Source of the DNA: Adiantum capillus-veneris
Lineage: Eukaryota; Streptophyta; Polypodiopsida; Polypodiales; Pteridaceae
Assembly (NCBI GenBank): GCA_014529385.2
Contig: CM043962.1
Span: forward strand, 48,556,598-48,620,597
Length of the DNA stretch: 64,000 bases
Direction: 5' to 3'
Shown: positions 1-11,370 of the stretch, one piece after another
Position numbering within the stretch: the stretch's first letter is position 1
How the letters are laid out: each line of letters starts with the position of its first letter
Made by a program: the position numbers and the translations under genes
The notes under the pieces: model-generated
Told to the model about the DNA's origin: nothing
Databases searched by the model: none
What the model saw: only the letters and a program-made list of their open reading frames with translations

Positions 1-69
1 GTAGGCTCTCAACTTCTCTACAATCTTGGAGAAGGAGATGGAGCTCTTGCACTTTGCAACATACACTAT

Positions 70-145
<76 letters not shown>

Positions 146-948
146 TGGGGGGGGGGGGGGGGTTTATATATATCCCCCAAGCTAGCCCCCTCCTTGCTTT
201 GGTTGACCCCCTCTTCTAGCACTAGCTTTCACTTGATTGGACCTCCTCAAGCTTGGCCAATCACATGCTTAGTGCTTATCAAGCAACAAGGGTAGCCTTG
301 GTACAAGTTTCCCCCTTTCCCCTTTGAGAGAGAGGACTTGAAAATGCATACACAATTAATTAAATTAGCTAAATTATCATTGGACCCCTTGGGAGGCTAA
401 CCAATAGGCCTTAGCACACCATGAGGGAAACATGAAGAGGAACTTGATGAGTGTCCTAGTTGCTTTCTTTGTAACAGGCTTGTCTTGTGTGAGGTTGTGT
501 GCTAGCTCCTACAAAGAGGCCTTTCCCCTCATGAGTAGGGATGTGCTTTGACTTTTTGAACACCTTAACCCCTCAAGCACCTCAAGTACCTTAGTCAACA
601 AGCACAAGAAGCACCTCAAGCACCTTAGTCAGCAAGCACCACAAGCAGCTCAAGCTTGGGTAGGGTTCCCACCTTAGCCCTAGCTTGCTTAAGTTCAAAG
701 GACTTTTAAACTAACCTTTTGAGATCTTTAATGAAGCTAACCTTAATGTCTTTAAGCTCCATTATTTAGCCTCGCTCTTTGACATACCATCTCTCATTTG
801 GACCCATTTACCATTGGCCCCGTGTTGAGATAGATCTGTAAGCACATGTCTATATTCTAACTCTTGTTCCCATATATTCTCCCACATGAAATGATTAGTT
901 TAATATGAGTAAATCATTTGGGTACGTTGGATATTAGAATTTATGATA
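1..948 (-). repeat. 3' LTR of G1 (partial, cut by window edge)
   Basis: Bases 1-948 align in the same orientation with 19591-20440, with shared blocks such as the cluster of AAGCACCTCAAG-like repeats at about 565-660. On the minus strand the LTR begins TATCATAAAT (the other copy begins TGTCATAAAT), so the terminal TG has mutated to TA here. The copy continues left of base 1: the 5' LTR extends a further 640 bases or so. It carries a (TG)n-(CG)n-G16 microsatellite that the other LTR lacks. Confidence 0.78.
72..162. repeat. (TG)n-(CG)n-G16 compound microsatellite
   Basis: About 32 TG units (72-136) are followed by a short CG run and 16 consecutive G (147-162). It lies inside the G1 3' LTR at the place where the 5' LTR has a short (AG)n run (about 19661-19680), so it expanded after the two LTRs separated. 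Confidence 0.95.
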
Positions 949-961
949 TTACCTCTCTCTT
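949..961 (-). other. Polypurine tract of G1
   Basis: On the minus strand the purine run AAGAGAGAGGTAA ends directly at the start of the 3' LTR (948). This is the expected position of the plus-strand primer. Between it and the end of pol (962-1319) I see only non-coding 3' leader. Confidence 0.65.
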
Positions 962-1319
962 GAAATCATAGTCGATCTCGACTATGAGGTAGAACAGATA
1001 AAGCCTAAGTTATTAGTGAATGTTTCTTAGCGGGTAGATAATCCCTTTTTACACTACGACATCCTTCCAAGATGGATGACTAATCCATTTGGTGCTTGGG
1101 AGACGTAGCTGTCGCAAGCATGTGTGCTCTTTAATCCATTTATTCTCCAAATTAGAGTGACAAATTCTACTTAGTGTTTGAGAGACGTCGTCATCACAAA
1201 CCTGATTCTAAGCATGCACAATAAAAAGAGAATTAGTATTGTAAGACAAAGCCATTGATCATTTAAAAGAACATGTACATTTTCTTACTCTAATCTAGCA
1301 TTGTAAGCATTGACAAGGT

Positions 1320-2513
1320 TCATACTATCCTTAAGTTGTATTCCTTGCATCCATCTAGCATCTTCAAAAGGATAACATTGAACTTAATAAGATATCGTCG
1401 ACAAATAATCTTACCATGTCGTAGTACCTTCTCTTCATGCCAAAGGATAGCTTCGGATTGTAGCACCTCTTCTTGGTCTTTGATTTTGGGAGGGTCTTCA
1501 ATAATTGCTTCACTTGGTGGCTCTCCTTTTTAGGGCTTAAGTAGGCTCACATGAAAATCATTGTGTGTGAGCCAATGGTTGGTACACTTAAGTTGATAAG
1601 CCATCTCATTGATTGGCTTCAAGATTTGAAAAGGACCATAGTTTTTTTTTTCTAGTTTAGCATAATACTTTTGATGGCTGGTAGGATTTTTGCTTGTCGT
1701 TTGTCTAAATAGAGCCTTGAGAAACTTAAATAAGACCCAATAATTTTCTTTAAACGTTAAGACCCTTCTATGCTTGTTAGCAGTAGCTTTTTTTCCTTTG
1801 TTGAGAGATGGATATAGCCTCCTTAATATTTTGGAAAGATTCTTGTAGGTCACGGCTGTACTCATCGGTAGTGAAGATCTTCCCATGTACTTTAAGTAGC
1901 AAGGGACTTTTAGGTCTTCCCTCTATGATTTCAATAGGTGCTTTTCCCGTAGAAGTATGGACAATATTATTGTATGCATACTCCACAAGGGGTAAGTACT
2001 TTTCCCATTGTGATCGTTGATCTAATTCTGTAACATAAGTCTTTAGTAGATCAAGAATTGTAAGATTCGTTATCTCACTTTGGCCATCCGTTTGTGAGTG
2101 ATAGGCCGAAGAGAAATTCAATCTTGTACCTAGATTTTCAAAGAGACATTTCCATAAATTACTAGTCATTCTAGGATCTCTATCTGACACGATGGATGTT
2201 GGAAATCCATGCTATTTAAAAATCTGGGATAAGAAGAGAGTCCATTTGGTGTGCCTTAATAGTCTTTTTGACAAGAATAAAGTGTGCTTACTTGCTAAAC
2301 CTGTCAACAACTATTGTCCATTTTCCCGTATTCCCATGGATAGACTTGGGTAATCCAATGATAAAATCCATGGATATACTCTCCCATAACGAATTAGGGA
2401 TTGGGAATGGCTGGAGTAATCCAGGTTGTTTCCCTCTATCATACTTGGTCTTTTGGCATACCACATATTTTGAAACATACTCTTGTATGTCTACTTTCAT
2501 GGTAGGCCAATAG
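1320..2513 (-). pseudogene. G1 integrase and chromodomain-like C-terminus (broken)
   Basis: Integrase inserts the element's cDNA into the nucleus. The minus strand at 2288-2500 encodes the zinc-binding region (VVCQKTKY) and the start of the catalytic core (MDFIIGLPKS). The region 1777-2190 encodes the rest of the core with SDRDPRMTSNLW and AYHSQTDGQSE, the latter holding the catalytic Glu. The region 1530-1886 gives the C-terminal domain in another frame. Past a TAA at 1530-1532 the same frame stays open to a TGA at 1320-1322 and encodes a stretch (HEEKVLRHGK, RRYLIKF) that resembles the chromodomain tail of plant chromoviruses. There are two or more frameshifts and an in-frame stop. Domain identity is strong; chromodomain assignment is moderate. 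Confidence 0.75.
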
Positions 2514-2525
2514 AAGTATGTCTCT

Positions 2526-4036
2526 ACTCCTTAAAGAGTAGGTTGAGTGCCTATATGCCCCACATAGGGAGGAGCATGAGATTCATACATAGCTTTCTCA
2601 CGAAGGGAGTGGGTAACACATAGCCTATTTCCATGGAGAAGATAACCATCATTCAAGGTGAATGGTTCCTCTTTCTTCCCCAAAGCAAGGGTTGACATTA
2701 TGTCTTTAAAGTCAGGGTCAGTAGCATATTGATCTATCATAGAAGATAGATCATTGTGAGTAGCTATAGACACCACATTAGCTTTTGGTCATCATAAAAG
2801 TGCATCAGCCACTTAATTGTGCTTACTAGCAATGTGAACAATATGAAAATAAAATTACGAAAGAAAATTTTTCCATCTCATTTGTTTGTTGAAAAGCTTG
2901 GTTTGCATCATGAAGTACTTGAGACTTTGGTGGTCTGTTCATAAAATAAACGGAGTCCCCAATAGATAGTGTTTCCATGTGTCTAGGATGTAGAATGGCT
3001 AAAAGATCTTTCTTATAAATGCCCAAGAACCGTTTATCCGTATTGAGCCTTTGGCTCTCATATGCTATGGCATGCCCTTCTTGAAGCAAGATTGCTTAAG
3101 TCAATCACCACAAGCATCACAATGGACCTCAAATGGATTTGAGAGATCTAGAAGCATAAGGACTGGTTGGGAGGTAAGCTTCTCTTTGAGCTTGTCAAAA
3201 TAATTTTGTTCCTTAGCAGTCCATTAGTACTTAACGTTCTTCTTTGTTAAGTCATGTAATGGTCCTGCTATTTGAGAGAATTTTGCTATGAGGCGTCTAT
3301 AGTATGCACACATACCAATAAAGCTTCTTAGCTCATGTAGATTCCTTGGGTTAGGCCATGCTTTCTTACCTCCAACTTTCATGGATCCATATGGATACCA
3401 TCTTAAGAGATAAAATGACCTACGTATAAGGTCTCTTGAAGGAAAATTTGGCTTTTCTTCTTATTGATAAAAAGCTTGTTCTCCCTCAATACTTGAAAAA
3501 TCACCTGGAGATGTTGCTTGCGTTCCTCCAAGGACTTGGAGTAGCTGATGATATCATCAAAGACTCCATTGAATTTGCGGTAGGGTTTAAAGCTTTTCTC
3601 CATTAAATGATTAAATGTGGCTGGTGCATTAGTCAAGCCAAAAGGCATGACTAGATATTCATAAAGACCAAATGTTGTACGAAATGTGATCCTTAGGATA
3701 TCTTCATTCACTATCCTTATTTGATGGTAGCCACTTTTAAGGTCAATCCTACTGAAGTAGGTAGATCCTTGTAGCTTATCAAATAGATTTTCTACACGAG
3801 GTACAACAAACTTTTCTTTGATAGTGATATGGTTTAGCGCTTGATAGTCCACACACATGTGGTAAGTACCATCTTTCTTTTGCACTAAAAGGACTAGAGA
3901 ACAAAAGGGAGAGGATCTAGGCCTCACCATCCCTTTGTCTACCAATTCTTGTACTTGCCTCATGATCTCCTCTTGTTGAGCTTGGGAAACTTGATAAGGA
4001 GGCTTGTTAGGCGGTGAGCTTCTTGGTAGGAGCTCA
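2526..4036 (-). pseudogene. G1 reverse transcriptase - RNase H (broken)
   Basis: The region 3403-3963 encodes a gypsy RT core: MVRPRSSPFCSLVLLVQKKD, then the VDYQALN block, the YFSRIDLKSGYHQIR block and MPFGLTNAPATFN. The catalytic box reads VFDD, where FLDD or YIDD is usual, with the following IISYSKS kept. The frame stays in phase with the protease segment upstream across a TGA near 4038-4040. After 3403 the connection and RNase H continue only as fragments: 2826-3089 holds EGHAIAYESQRLN and GIYKKDLLAI, and 2531-2776 a linker. Several stops and frameshifts separate them. The product would copy the element RNA inside virus-like particles; this copy cannot. Confidence 0.78.
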
Positions 4037-4038
4037 AT

Positions 4039-4617
4039 TCAATGGAAATCATCCCCTCGTTTTGGAGGTAAGTCCATAGGGATATTATTGATGAATACAT
4101 CTTGGAATCCTTTTAGAAAATTAGACAGGTCTAACTCTTCTTGATTCCTACCATTTACATTTGATAAAATATTAGGACCTTTTAGGGACTCTTTGACAAA
4201 AATCATGTACACAGAAACTGAGCTTTTCATTGATTTTTCAAAAGCGGGAGGATTTACAAGTGGTATGGTACAACCGAGCTCACTAGCATCTATATACATG
4301 CTCTTTTCCTTGTAAGTGAAGTAGATTCTTCTTTCAGGGAACTTCATGTTGGCAGCCATGCAGTTGAACCATGGTGCCCCTAGGATAGCATCCTGGAGGA
4401 GAGATGAAAAAATCTTCTTTGTCAATGTAGCTTTGGACATGAAGCCTCAACTTCCCAATCAAGGGAGTAACGGAATCTTGATGTCCCTTGAAATTTGTAT
4501 CGATAGTTACGATATCTCCCATCTCGAAAGCTTGAATGCCCAACTTGGTGGCCAACTCCATTGATATGAAGTTGTGAGTAGAGCCAGGGTCAAACAAGAT
4601 AAAGGCATCATGCTTCT
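4039..4617 (-). pseudogene. G1 retropepsin-like protease and linker to RT (broken)
   Basis: The minus strand from 4617 encodes HDAFILFDPGSTHNFIS, the flap and the hydrophobic repeats of a gypsy protease. The catalytic triad reads D-P-G where D-S-G or D-T-G is usual. The frame changes between 4334 and 4440, after which ILGAPWFN (the second protease motif) and an acidic linker follow to 4039. The open frame appears to start further right only because it reads through the end of the G2 LTR at 4618; that part is not protease. On the other side of G2 the gag frame ends in AWGKV, and the two pieces fit as one gag-pol. Confidence 0.75.
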
Positions 4618-4842
4618 TGTACGCTTTGTCATATGTGTCGAAGCTAGGAACTTGCCTTTGCACTGTGGGCGAGCCTCAAAAGGCAGCAAACACACAACTA
4701 GAAGAGTCTACCAAGCTCAAAGGGGTAGGGGTGTGTCACTCACCACTCAATGCTTCCATTGTGAAGGATCCTGTGTTGTGAAGAAGAAGGAGCTGGTCGA
4801 TGCCGTGCTCAATCGCCTCACTGCCATCGATACCGCCGTAAT

Positions 4843-4896
<54 letters not shown>

Positions 4897-5214
4897 CACA
4901 CACACACACACACACACACACACCTGTGAGCACACGAAGGAGAAGGAGACAAGATGGAGCAAGAACACTTTTTAGCTTACATCTTAAAGAATGAGGATTT
5001 TTAGGTCAAATGGACCTTTTATAAGAATTTGGCCCATTCACACATGGGCGCCCAGTGATCGGTCTTTGCAAAACTACTATAAAAATAAGATAAGTGGTGC
5101 ACCTCTCATCGGCGATCACATACACACCTATTGGACCGACAATCCCAGTCCATGACTCAATCAAATAATAATATACGTCCATCGAAGATGATAGAATATC
5201 CGTGAGGTTTAACA
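4618..5214 (-). repeat. 3' LTR of G2
   Basis: This is a direct copy of 17799-18395 with many scattered substitutions, so the insertion is old. On the minus strand it runs from TGTTAAACC to GCGTACA. It holds a TATA box (CTTATAAAAGG, minus, about 5014-5025) and a (TC)n run (4855-4893) followed by (CA)n (4897-4923). Both LTRs carry the microsatellites at the same place but with different lengths. Confidence 0.85.
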
Positions 5215-5227
5215 TGCCTCCCTTCTT
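5215..5227 (-). other. Polypurine tract of G2
   Basis: On the minus strand AAGAAGGGAGGCA ends at the first base of the 3' LTR. Purine content and position fit a PPT; the terminal GCA is a blemish. Confidence 0.65.
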
Positions 5228-6764
5228 GATGTAGATTCTGTCCTCGGAAGCTATTGAGATGAAGCCAGGTCGTCGAGGTGGAAGAGCATCCAAAATTGAA
5301 TGTCCTTAGTCTTCTTCAATCACTGCAAAATGAACCAAAATTGGCACAGTAACTGTATTCTCACATACAATTAAAAAGCATGTGCACTTGTAGGCAGACA
5401 AATTGATTGGTAACAGAGTATTAAACAATTTGTCAGCAATAAACATTAAATTGTAATATAATTAAACGCATAAATAGTTGTAAAAGTCAAAGACTAAACA
5501 AGTCTGGGGTCACTAACTTAACGGTCAAAAGGCACTAGAGGTCAACTATTAATACCTTGGGAAAGCTTCTCAATTGTCTCTGGTCATTTAAGCTATTTAA
5601 TCACGAACCAAGTATTTCATGTTCGAGGGTTGACTAGAGGCTATACCTAGAGGGTTGACTAGAGGGCTGACTAGAGGGTTGACTATACCTAGAAGACCTT
5701 GTAGTTAAGCTACAATAAAAAGAGTTGCTCATGAAACCATTGCCTAACTTATTTAATTTTCTTTGACCTTGGGAAGTCTTTTCACATTGATTCAATTTTG
5801 ATGTGTGTACTTATTGTGTATGCCTTGGGTTTTTTGCTTTTCAAGGAAAAGCGGCCACACTGGGAACCTCTAGGGCTCTAGTACCATAGGTAATACATGT
5901 GAGTGAAGTACCAAATCAAGCTGGGATTTCTCTTCCAACTTAAGATTTTACATTGTGGCATTTTTAATATTTTTTTGTTTGTTCGTTTTCAGCATTTTAA
6001 TTTTGTAGCTTTGGGGGGTCATATAACATTGTTACCCTCCCCAGCCTCATCACACTAGTAAACTCCCTTTATAATACTTAAGCTAAAGTTCAATAGGGAC
6101 TAAGCACATTAAAAATCCCTAGTACATTGCACACAATGCTGCCTAAATCGGATTAAGAACCTAAAGTATCCATTGATTATTAGGAAGGCATTCCCCATGG
6201 TATTAATAGATGATCTCTAACTCCTAACTTGGTCAAACTAGCTTCATCAAACTACTTGATTCTAAAACCTAGACAAGGGATTATGACAAAAAATTATATA
6301 TAATCTAATGTTTAATCTCAGCAAATATGCGGAATATTGTGCTACCAATCACATTTAAAGCAAACAATCATTGATGCAAAAAACAAAGACCAGGGGCAAT
6401 GCTAATGGTTAAGAAACACCTGTTTGTGTTGATGACCGCTCTTGATTTGAAGAGTGAACGAGAGAAAGATTCCATGAAGGTCCAAATCCTAACAACAGCA
6501 ACACATTCCTGTAGACACTAGGAAACACAAAGAATACCTCTAGGAGGCACATCAGTGGGAAGAGGAACCAACCCTTAATGAACACAGTCAAACAACATAA
6601 GGCACCCTAACCTAATTATTTGCACTCCCCCTAGAGAGTCAAGGGAATAGGATATTGTAGAGTTTGGGAGGTAACCCTAAGGCTAAACCCCTATCCTTGC
6701 CATCATCAAGAAAAACAAAGTCATCATCCGTGACACCATATGTGCCATCCGTATAATCATGTAA
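5228..6764 (-). other. G2 tail after the extra ORFs: no gene seen; 12-bp minisatellite
   Basis: This is the non-coding end of G2 before its PPT. It contains a short minisatellite at about 5625-5690 built on GAGGGTTGACTA (five or so partial units interleaved with CTATACCT). I see no other structure. Confidence 0.6.
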
Positions 6765-7115
6765 CTATTTCTCATCATTAGAGGCACAAATGTTCACTAA
6801 GGACATCACTAGACATCTATAGTCGTCTTGGTCATGAGGGTAAGTTTGTGCAATTGGAGAGACGTCCTCTAGTAAGTATGGATCATTCATGGTCAAGAGA
6901 CGTATCAGCCATTCTAACTCCTCAAAATTTCTCTCACACGCTAGTGTATCTACCAAATCCCATTCACATGCAAGCAGCGGGTAGACTATATGAAACACTT
7001 GTGCAAAATAAAGAGGGTATCTCTCACTTAAGGTAAGAGTGGATGACTCTATTGTACTAGCCATATCTGTACACACAGATAGATGATGGTTAGAGTGAAA
7101 TATTATAAGGATCAT
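6765..7115 (-). CDS. Unrecognised ORF in the post-integrase tail of G2
   Basis: A 116-codon frame opens at an ATG and is rich in Leu, Glu and Asp (ACERNFEELEWLIRLL, then DQDDYRCLVMSLV). After its TAG the same frame stays open for about 40 more codons. It sits where Athila-type elements carry an env-like ORF, but I see neither a signal peptide nor a clear membrane segment apart from a hydrophobic patch near residues 35-50. Its function is unknown, and it may be a chance frame. Confidence 0.3.
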   Translation of the reverse strand: MILIIFHSNHHLSVCTDMASTIESSTLTLSERYPLYFAQVFHIVYPLLACEWDLVDTLACERNFEELEWLIRLLTMNDPYLLEDVSPIAQTYPHDQDDYRCLVMSLVNICASNDEK

Positions 7116-8350
7116 TTCAAAAGGTCGTGTCTTTGTGCATAATGTGTTTTTATGATTTTGTGTTATGTATAGAACTTGTAGGTTTCCAGATTTTTGTTTG
7201 GTGGCTCTTACTCTTTTACTTTTTTATTTTTATTTTTTGTGAGTATAAGGATTTATATATACATTCCTTAAGATTGGGAGATTGAGAGGTCAAGGAGGAA
7301 GGTTGAGAGGGGAGTGAGTGAATGATGATTGTCAGCAAACTCCCCCCTTCCTTGGGTAGATCATACCTTTTGGAATGATGTTGTCACCTTTTGAAACCAA
7401 TTTTTCCAAGTTGTTATGGGTGAAGGATTTAACCAATAGTTTTTGACCTCCCTATGTGTTTCATCTAGTTGCAAGGATGGTAAGGTACTCTCCCATGATT
7501 TTATTTGCAACGTTGTTGTAGGTGGTGAACTTACAATGGGAGGTGCAAACTTTTTCTTGTTTGTATGGATATGTACAATGGTAGGTGGAGGTTGTGTCGA
7601 AGCTTCTATTTTTGTATAAGAACTACATGAAGAGTAAGAAGCTTCATTTGACTTCCCTGTTCCTGAGCTAGGTGGAACAAATCATTCTTTCTTCGGTACC
7701 CAAACTAGCTCTGGAGCGGGTGTGTAGCATTCCATGATTTTTTCCTTTCCACAATCTTCAATTTGTTTTGGAGCTACAAGATTGGGCTCACGTGGGTCAG
7801 GTAATAGGTAAGAGCAGAATTTCTATTTTGGCACACAGATTTGATCATTTCCTTCATAGTAGCCTTGGGCTTCCAATAGTTTTTTAGGAATCCAACACAA
7901 CGTTTCTTTACATTTCTTGGGGCGAGTGGGATGTCTCTTACGAGGCTCTTGTTTTTTAGCACTAGCAATGGTTGCTAAAGAAGCTTTAGGGACCCATTTG
8001 TATGTTTTCTTTGTTATATTAGGATGGGTCTTGTGTGTCTCAAGCTTTATTTCGACTACAAAAGTTGAAGCTCTAGAGAGTTGGGTTATGGGGACATATG
8101 GTTCAACCTCTTAGACATGCAATGTTTTGGGTTTTATTTCCTTAAATAGCAATATCTCAGGGACTATGGCTTGAGTGGCAGGTCTAAGAGTTGTTTTCTG
8201 CGTTGTGACACCCCCAGTCCCCCAATCAATAGTGCATTTGGTGGTTGTCATCCACATGCATCCTAGGTTTATATTACCCTCCATAGTTCAAGCATGCATG
8301 ACCAAAAAGTCTTGAGCTACAACCCCGTTGTCATAACTAACAGAAGTGTG
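7116..8350 (-). other. G2 post-integrase tail, mostly non-coding
   Basis: The only frame is a short basic one at 7774-7968 (64 codons, LAPRNVKKRCVGFLKNYWK), which I do not recognise. A purine-rich minus-strand run at about 7339-7355 looks like an internal PPT, but no LTR lies beside it. Confidence 0.45.
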
Positions 8351-8557
8351 TCAGATTCCAAAAACCGTGGTTTTTTTCTTGTTGACACCCTTGACTTGGA
8401 TAACACTCTCAAATAGAGATGGCTTTCCTAACTGACACCACACCCCATATGATAGCAGATTATACTTAGCATCGGTGTCCAATAAGGCGTTATACAACAC
8501 TTTTTCATAGGTGCTATTTAGCTCAATAGGGTATTGTAGAGGTGTGTTAGAGTCCAA
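8351..8557 (-). pseudogene. Second retropepsin-like fragment, downstream of integrase in G2
   Basis: The 68-codon frame contains NALLDTDAKYNLLSYGVW followed by QLGKP. This matches the N-terminal half of a retroviral-type aspartic protease: hydrophobic residues, D-T-G-A, then hydrophobic residues and an LG turn. The catalytic Gly is Asp here (D-T-D-A). It lies 3' of integrase, far from the normal protease site of this element (12520-12963). I infer a captured or duplicated protease domain. A chance resemblance is possible given the short length. Confidence 0.5.
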
Positions 8558-8731
8558 CCAATCATACTCTGTTTCAATGTGGAATGCATGTGTAACTTCC
8601 AGGTTGGTCTCTCATTGGCGCCTTATACGTTGTTGTCGCTCCTTAGCCTCAGCTTGAGCTTCTATCTTCTTCAACTCAGCATGTGCCTTGGCTGCATTTT
8701 TTTTATGGATGGCACATAGTTCTTCTTGGCT

Positions 8732-10205
8732 TCAAGGATCATAATATCTTTTAAATTTACTCCCATTGAGGAATCCAATTGTTTCTACTCCATCAAGAGT
8801 TTCAACCCAAATGGTACCTTGTGGGGTGATTTTGCATACTCTATATGATCCTTTTCTCGCATATTTCAACTTTTTCTTCTCATTACGTACTCCATACATA
8901 AGGACTTTATCACCAACATTGATATCTTTTTCCTTTAGATGACGGTCAAACCATTTCTTCCTCCTATATTTCTCCACAAGTGACTTTTGCACGGCCAATT
9001 GTCTTTCTTCATCTAACCTCTCAAGGATATATAAACGCTCAACTAAACGGTTATCGTCCCAGCCTTCTTATGAAGCTACACGTAGACTAGGAATTACAAA
9101 CTCCCATGGCATAACTTCTTCTTGTCCATATACCATTTTGAATGGTGTACAATTAATAGCCACTTTGTAAGAAGTACGATAAGCCCATAGAGCTAAAGTC
9201 AGCTTCAAATCCCAATTTGTGCAATGAGCTTCCACCGTTTTGGTCAAGATAGAAATTAAGGTCTTGTTGGTACTCTCAGCTTGGCCATTTCCTTGTGGAT
9301 AATAAGGTGTGGACTTATGGTGAGCTATCATGAAGTTGGTAGTGAGTTGTTCATCACTCCATTTATAAAATGAGTGCCATTGTCACTCACTCACAATCTC
9401 AAAGGGACAACCAAATCTTGTAATAATGTTCTTAAGAGAAACTTGGCGGTTGACCTTGCATCAGTCTTACGTTTTGCATTGACTTCCGCCAACTTTGTCA
9501 CATAGTCAGTGACAACGATAATATATCGAGACTAAGTGCTACAAGCTGCCGGACTAATTGGGCCTACAAAGTCTAAACCCCATTTTTCAAATGGTTGAGT
9601 CACTTTAATAGGTTGTAATGGCATCTTATCCTTTCATTGTGTGATCTTGTGACGTTGGCATTCATCACATCCTTTTGCAAAAAGTGATGCATCCTTGAAT
9701 AAGGTAGGCCACCAATAGCCTAATTGCAACACCTTTCTAGCAGTTAGCTCCCCTGAGAAATGTTCTTCGGCTATACCCAGGTGGGATTCTTGCAGTATGT
9801 ATAAATACTCATCCTCACGGGCACAACATCTAAGAATATCGTCCTTCCCTAACTTGTAAAGAGTTCCTGCAATTAGAGAATAAGGTTCACATTATTTCAA
9901 CAGTTTTTGAGCTATATCCTTACGAAGCTCTTTGGGTGGGAAACCATTAACTAGAAAGTTCACAATCTTCTCACTCCATTTAGGCATGGTCTCGACTAGA
10001 AATATAGAAGTATCGGGCAATTCATCATCAACTCCAGTAGGGGCTTCACCATTGGGTATGCAAGACAAATGATCCACTTGATATGTCTTTTACCTGGCCT
10101 CACCACAACGATAAAATAAAATTCAACAAGAATTAACAAACATCGTGTAATTCTTTCCGTGGAACAAGGTTTATTTACTAGATACAACAAGGCTCGATGA
10201 TCCAC
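8732..10205 (-). pseudogene. G2 integrase (broken)
   Basis: The region 9892-10205 carries the linker between RNase H and IN (IKWIICLAYP in one frame, DHLSCIPNGEAPTG in another). The region 9068-9331 carries the end of the catalytic core: HKSTPYYPQGNGQAESTNK with the catalytic Glu, then LALWAYRTSYK and FKMVYGQEEVMPWE. The region 8732-8998 is the C-terminal domain (KWFDRHLKEKDINVGDKVLM, RKGSYRVCKITP). QGNGQAE is typical of the Athila/Tat branch. The Asp-containing first half of the core, between 9332 and 9891, survives only in fragments. Confidence 0.75.
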
Positions 10206-10238
10206 ATAGAAAACAAACTTGTTGGCAAGAAGGTAGTA

Positions 10239-11370
10239 TCAAATTTTATTCACTACATAAATCATAGCTAAACCTTCCCACTCTATAGTGGTGTAGTTTC
10301 TCTCCGCATCATTCAATTGATGACTTGCAAAGCTAATGGGGTAGTCCAATTTATGTTCTCTTGGTTGGGCTAGAACAGACCCAATAGCAAAGTTTGATGC
10401 ATCGATATACACATGGAAAATTATATTCCAATCGGGCACTTCTAAAATGGGAGTGCTTGTCAAGGTCTTTTTCAATGACGCATAAGCATGGTCACACTCC
10501 GCGGTCTAGTAGAACTCAATAAGAAGCTTGTACAAAGGACGAGCTATCTCGGCAAAGTGTAAAATAAACCATCGGTAATAACCAACATGGCCCATGAACC
10601 TCTCAACTCATTTATAGTTTGTAGGCGGTGGCAAATCAGCAATGGCTTTAATTTTTCTCTCATATGTGAAAATCCCATTTTTGGACACTATATGCCCTAA
10701 AATGACTCCATGTTGAACCCAAAATTGGCATTTGAAAGGGTTTAAGGAGATGTGATACAACCTGCACTGCTCAAACACTTTCCATAAACATGATAGTTAT
10801 TTTTTCCAAGAGGAATAAACACAAAGGTCATCTAAGAAAGCTTCACAAAACTCCCTCAAATATTCTCTAAAACAAGTGTTTATTAATCTTGAAAGGTAGC
10901 AAGGGCATTGGTTAAGCCAAAAGACGAAATGAGAACACTCCAAATTTGATTATAAAGGTTGTTTTAGCTTGGTCCTCTAGTGCAATTGTGATTTGATTGT
11001 AGCCAAAGTACCCATCTAAAAGCTATAAGCTTCTTTCCCTGCAACTCTTTCAAGCACATGTCTAAATATGGCAAGGGGTAATGGTCCCTCCTAGTGGAGG
11101 CATTGACCTTCTTGAGATCCACGCACACTCTGATTTCCCATGATTTTTTGGCACAATAACTATTGGAGACACCCATTCTGTGTGCTCAATGGGGTATATG
11201 AATCCGCATTTCACAAGCTTTTCAATCTCTTCTTGAACGATCTTTGCATACTTAGGATTCATTGGGTAGGGTCGTTGTTGAACTGGTTTAGCCATGCTAT
11301 TCATGGGGAATGTGTGTTGTACCACGGAAGGTAAAACTCCTTTCATATCATGGTATGTCCAAGAAAACAT
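10239..11370 (-). pseudogene. G2 reverse transcriptase - RNase H (broken)
   Basis: The region 11062-11370 begins FSWTYHDMKGVLP and continues with MNPKYAKIVQEEIEKLVKCG, FIYPIEHTEWVSPIVIVPKN, then a frameshift into CVDLKKVN and DHYPLPYLD (10964-11176). Further on, in shifted frames, FGLTNALATFQ and FLDDLCVYSS mark the RT catalytic core (about 10800-10940). The region 10239-10475 gives the RNase H start: FHVYIDASNFAIGSVLAQ and ERNYTTIEWEGLAMIY. There are at least three frameshifts. Confidence 0.78.

Noticed and set aside
7200-7345. A 3' LTR of G2 ending near 7338, suggested by a purine-rich run and a TATATATAAAT stretch
   Set aside because: No matching sequence lies near the other end of the element, whereas 4618-5214 and 17799-18395 match over their full length.
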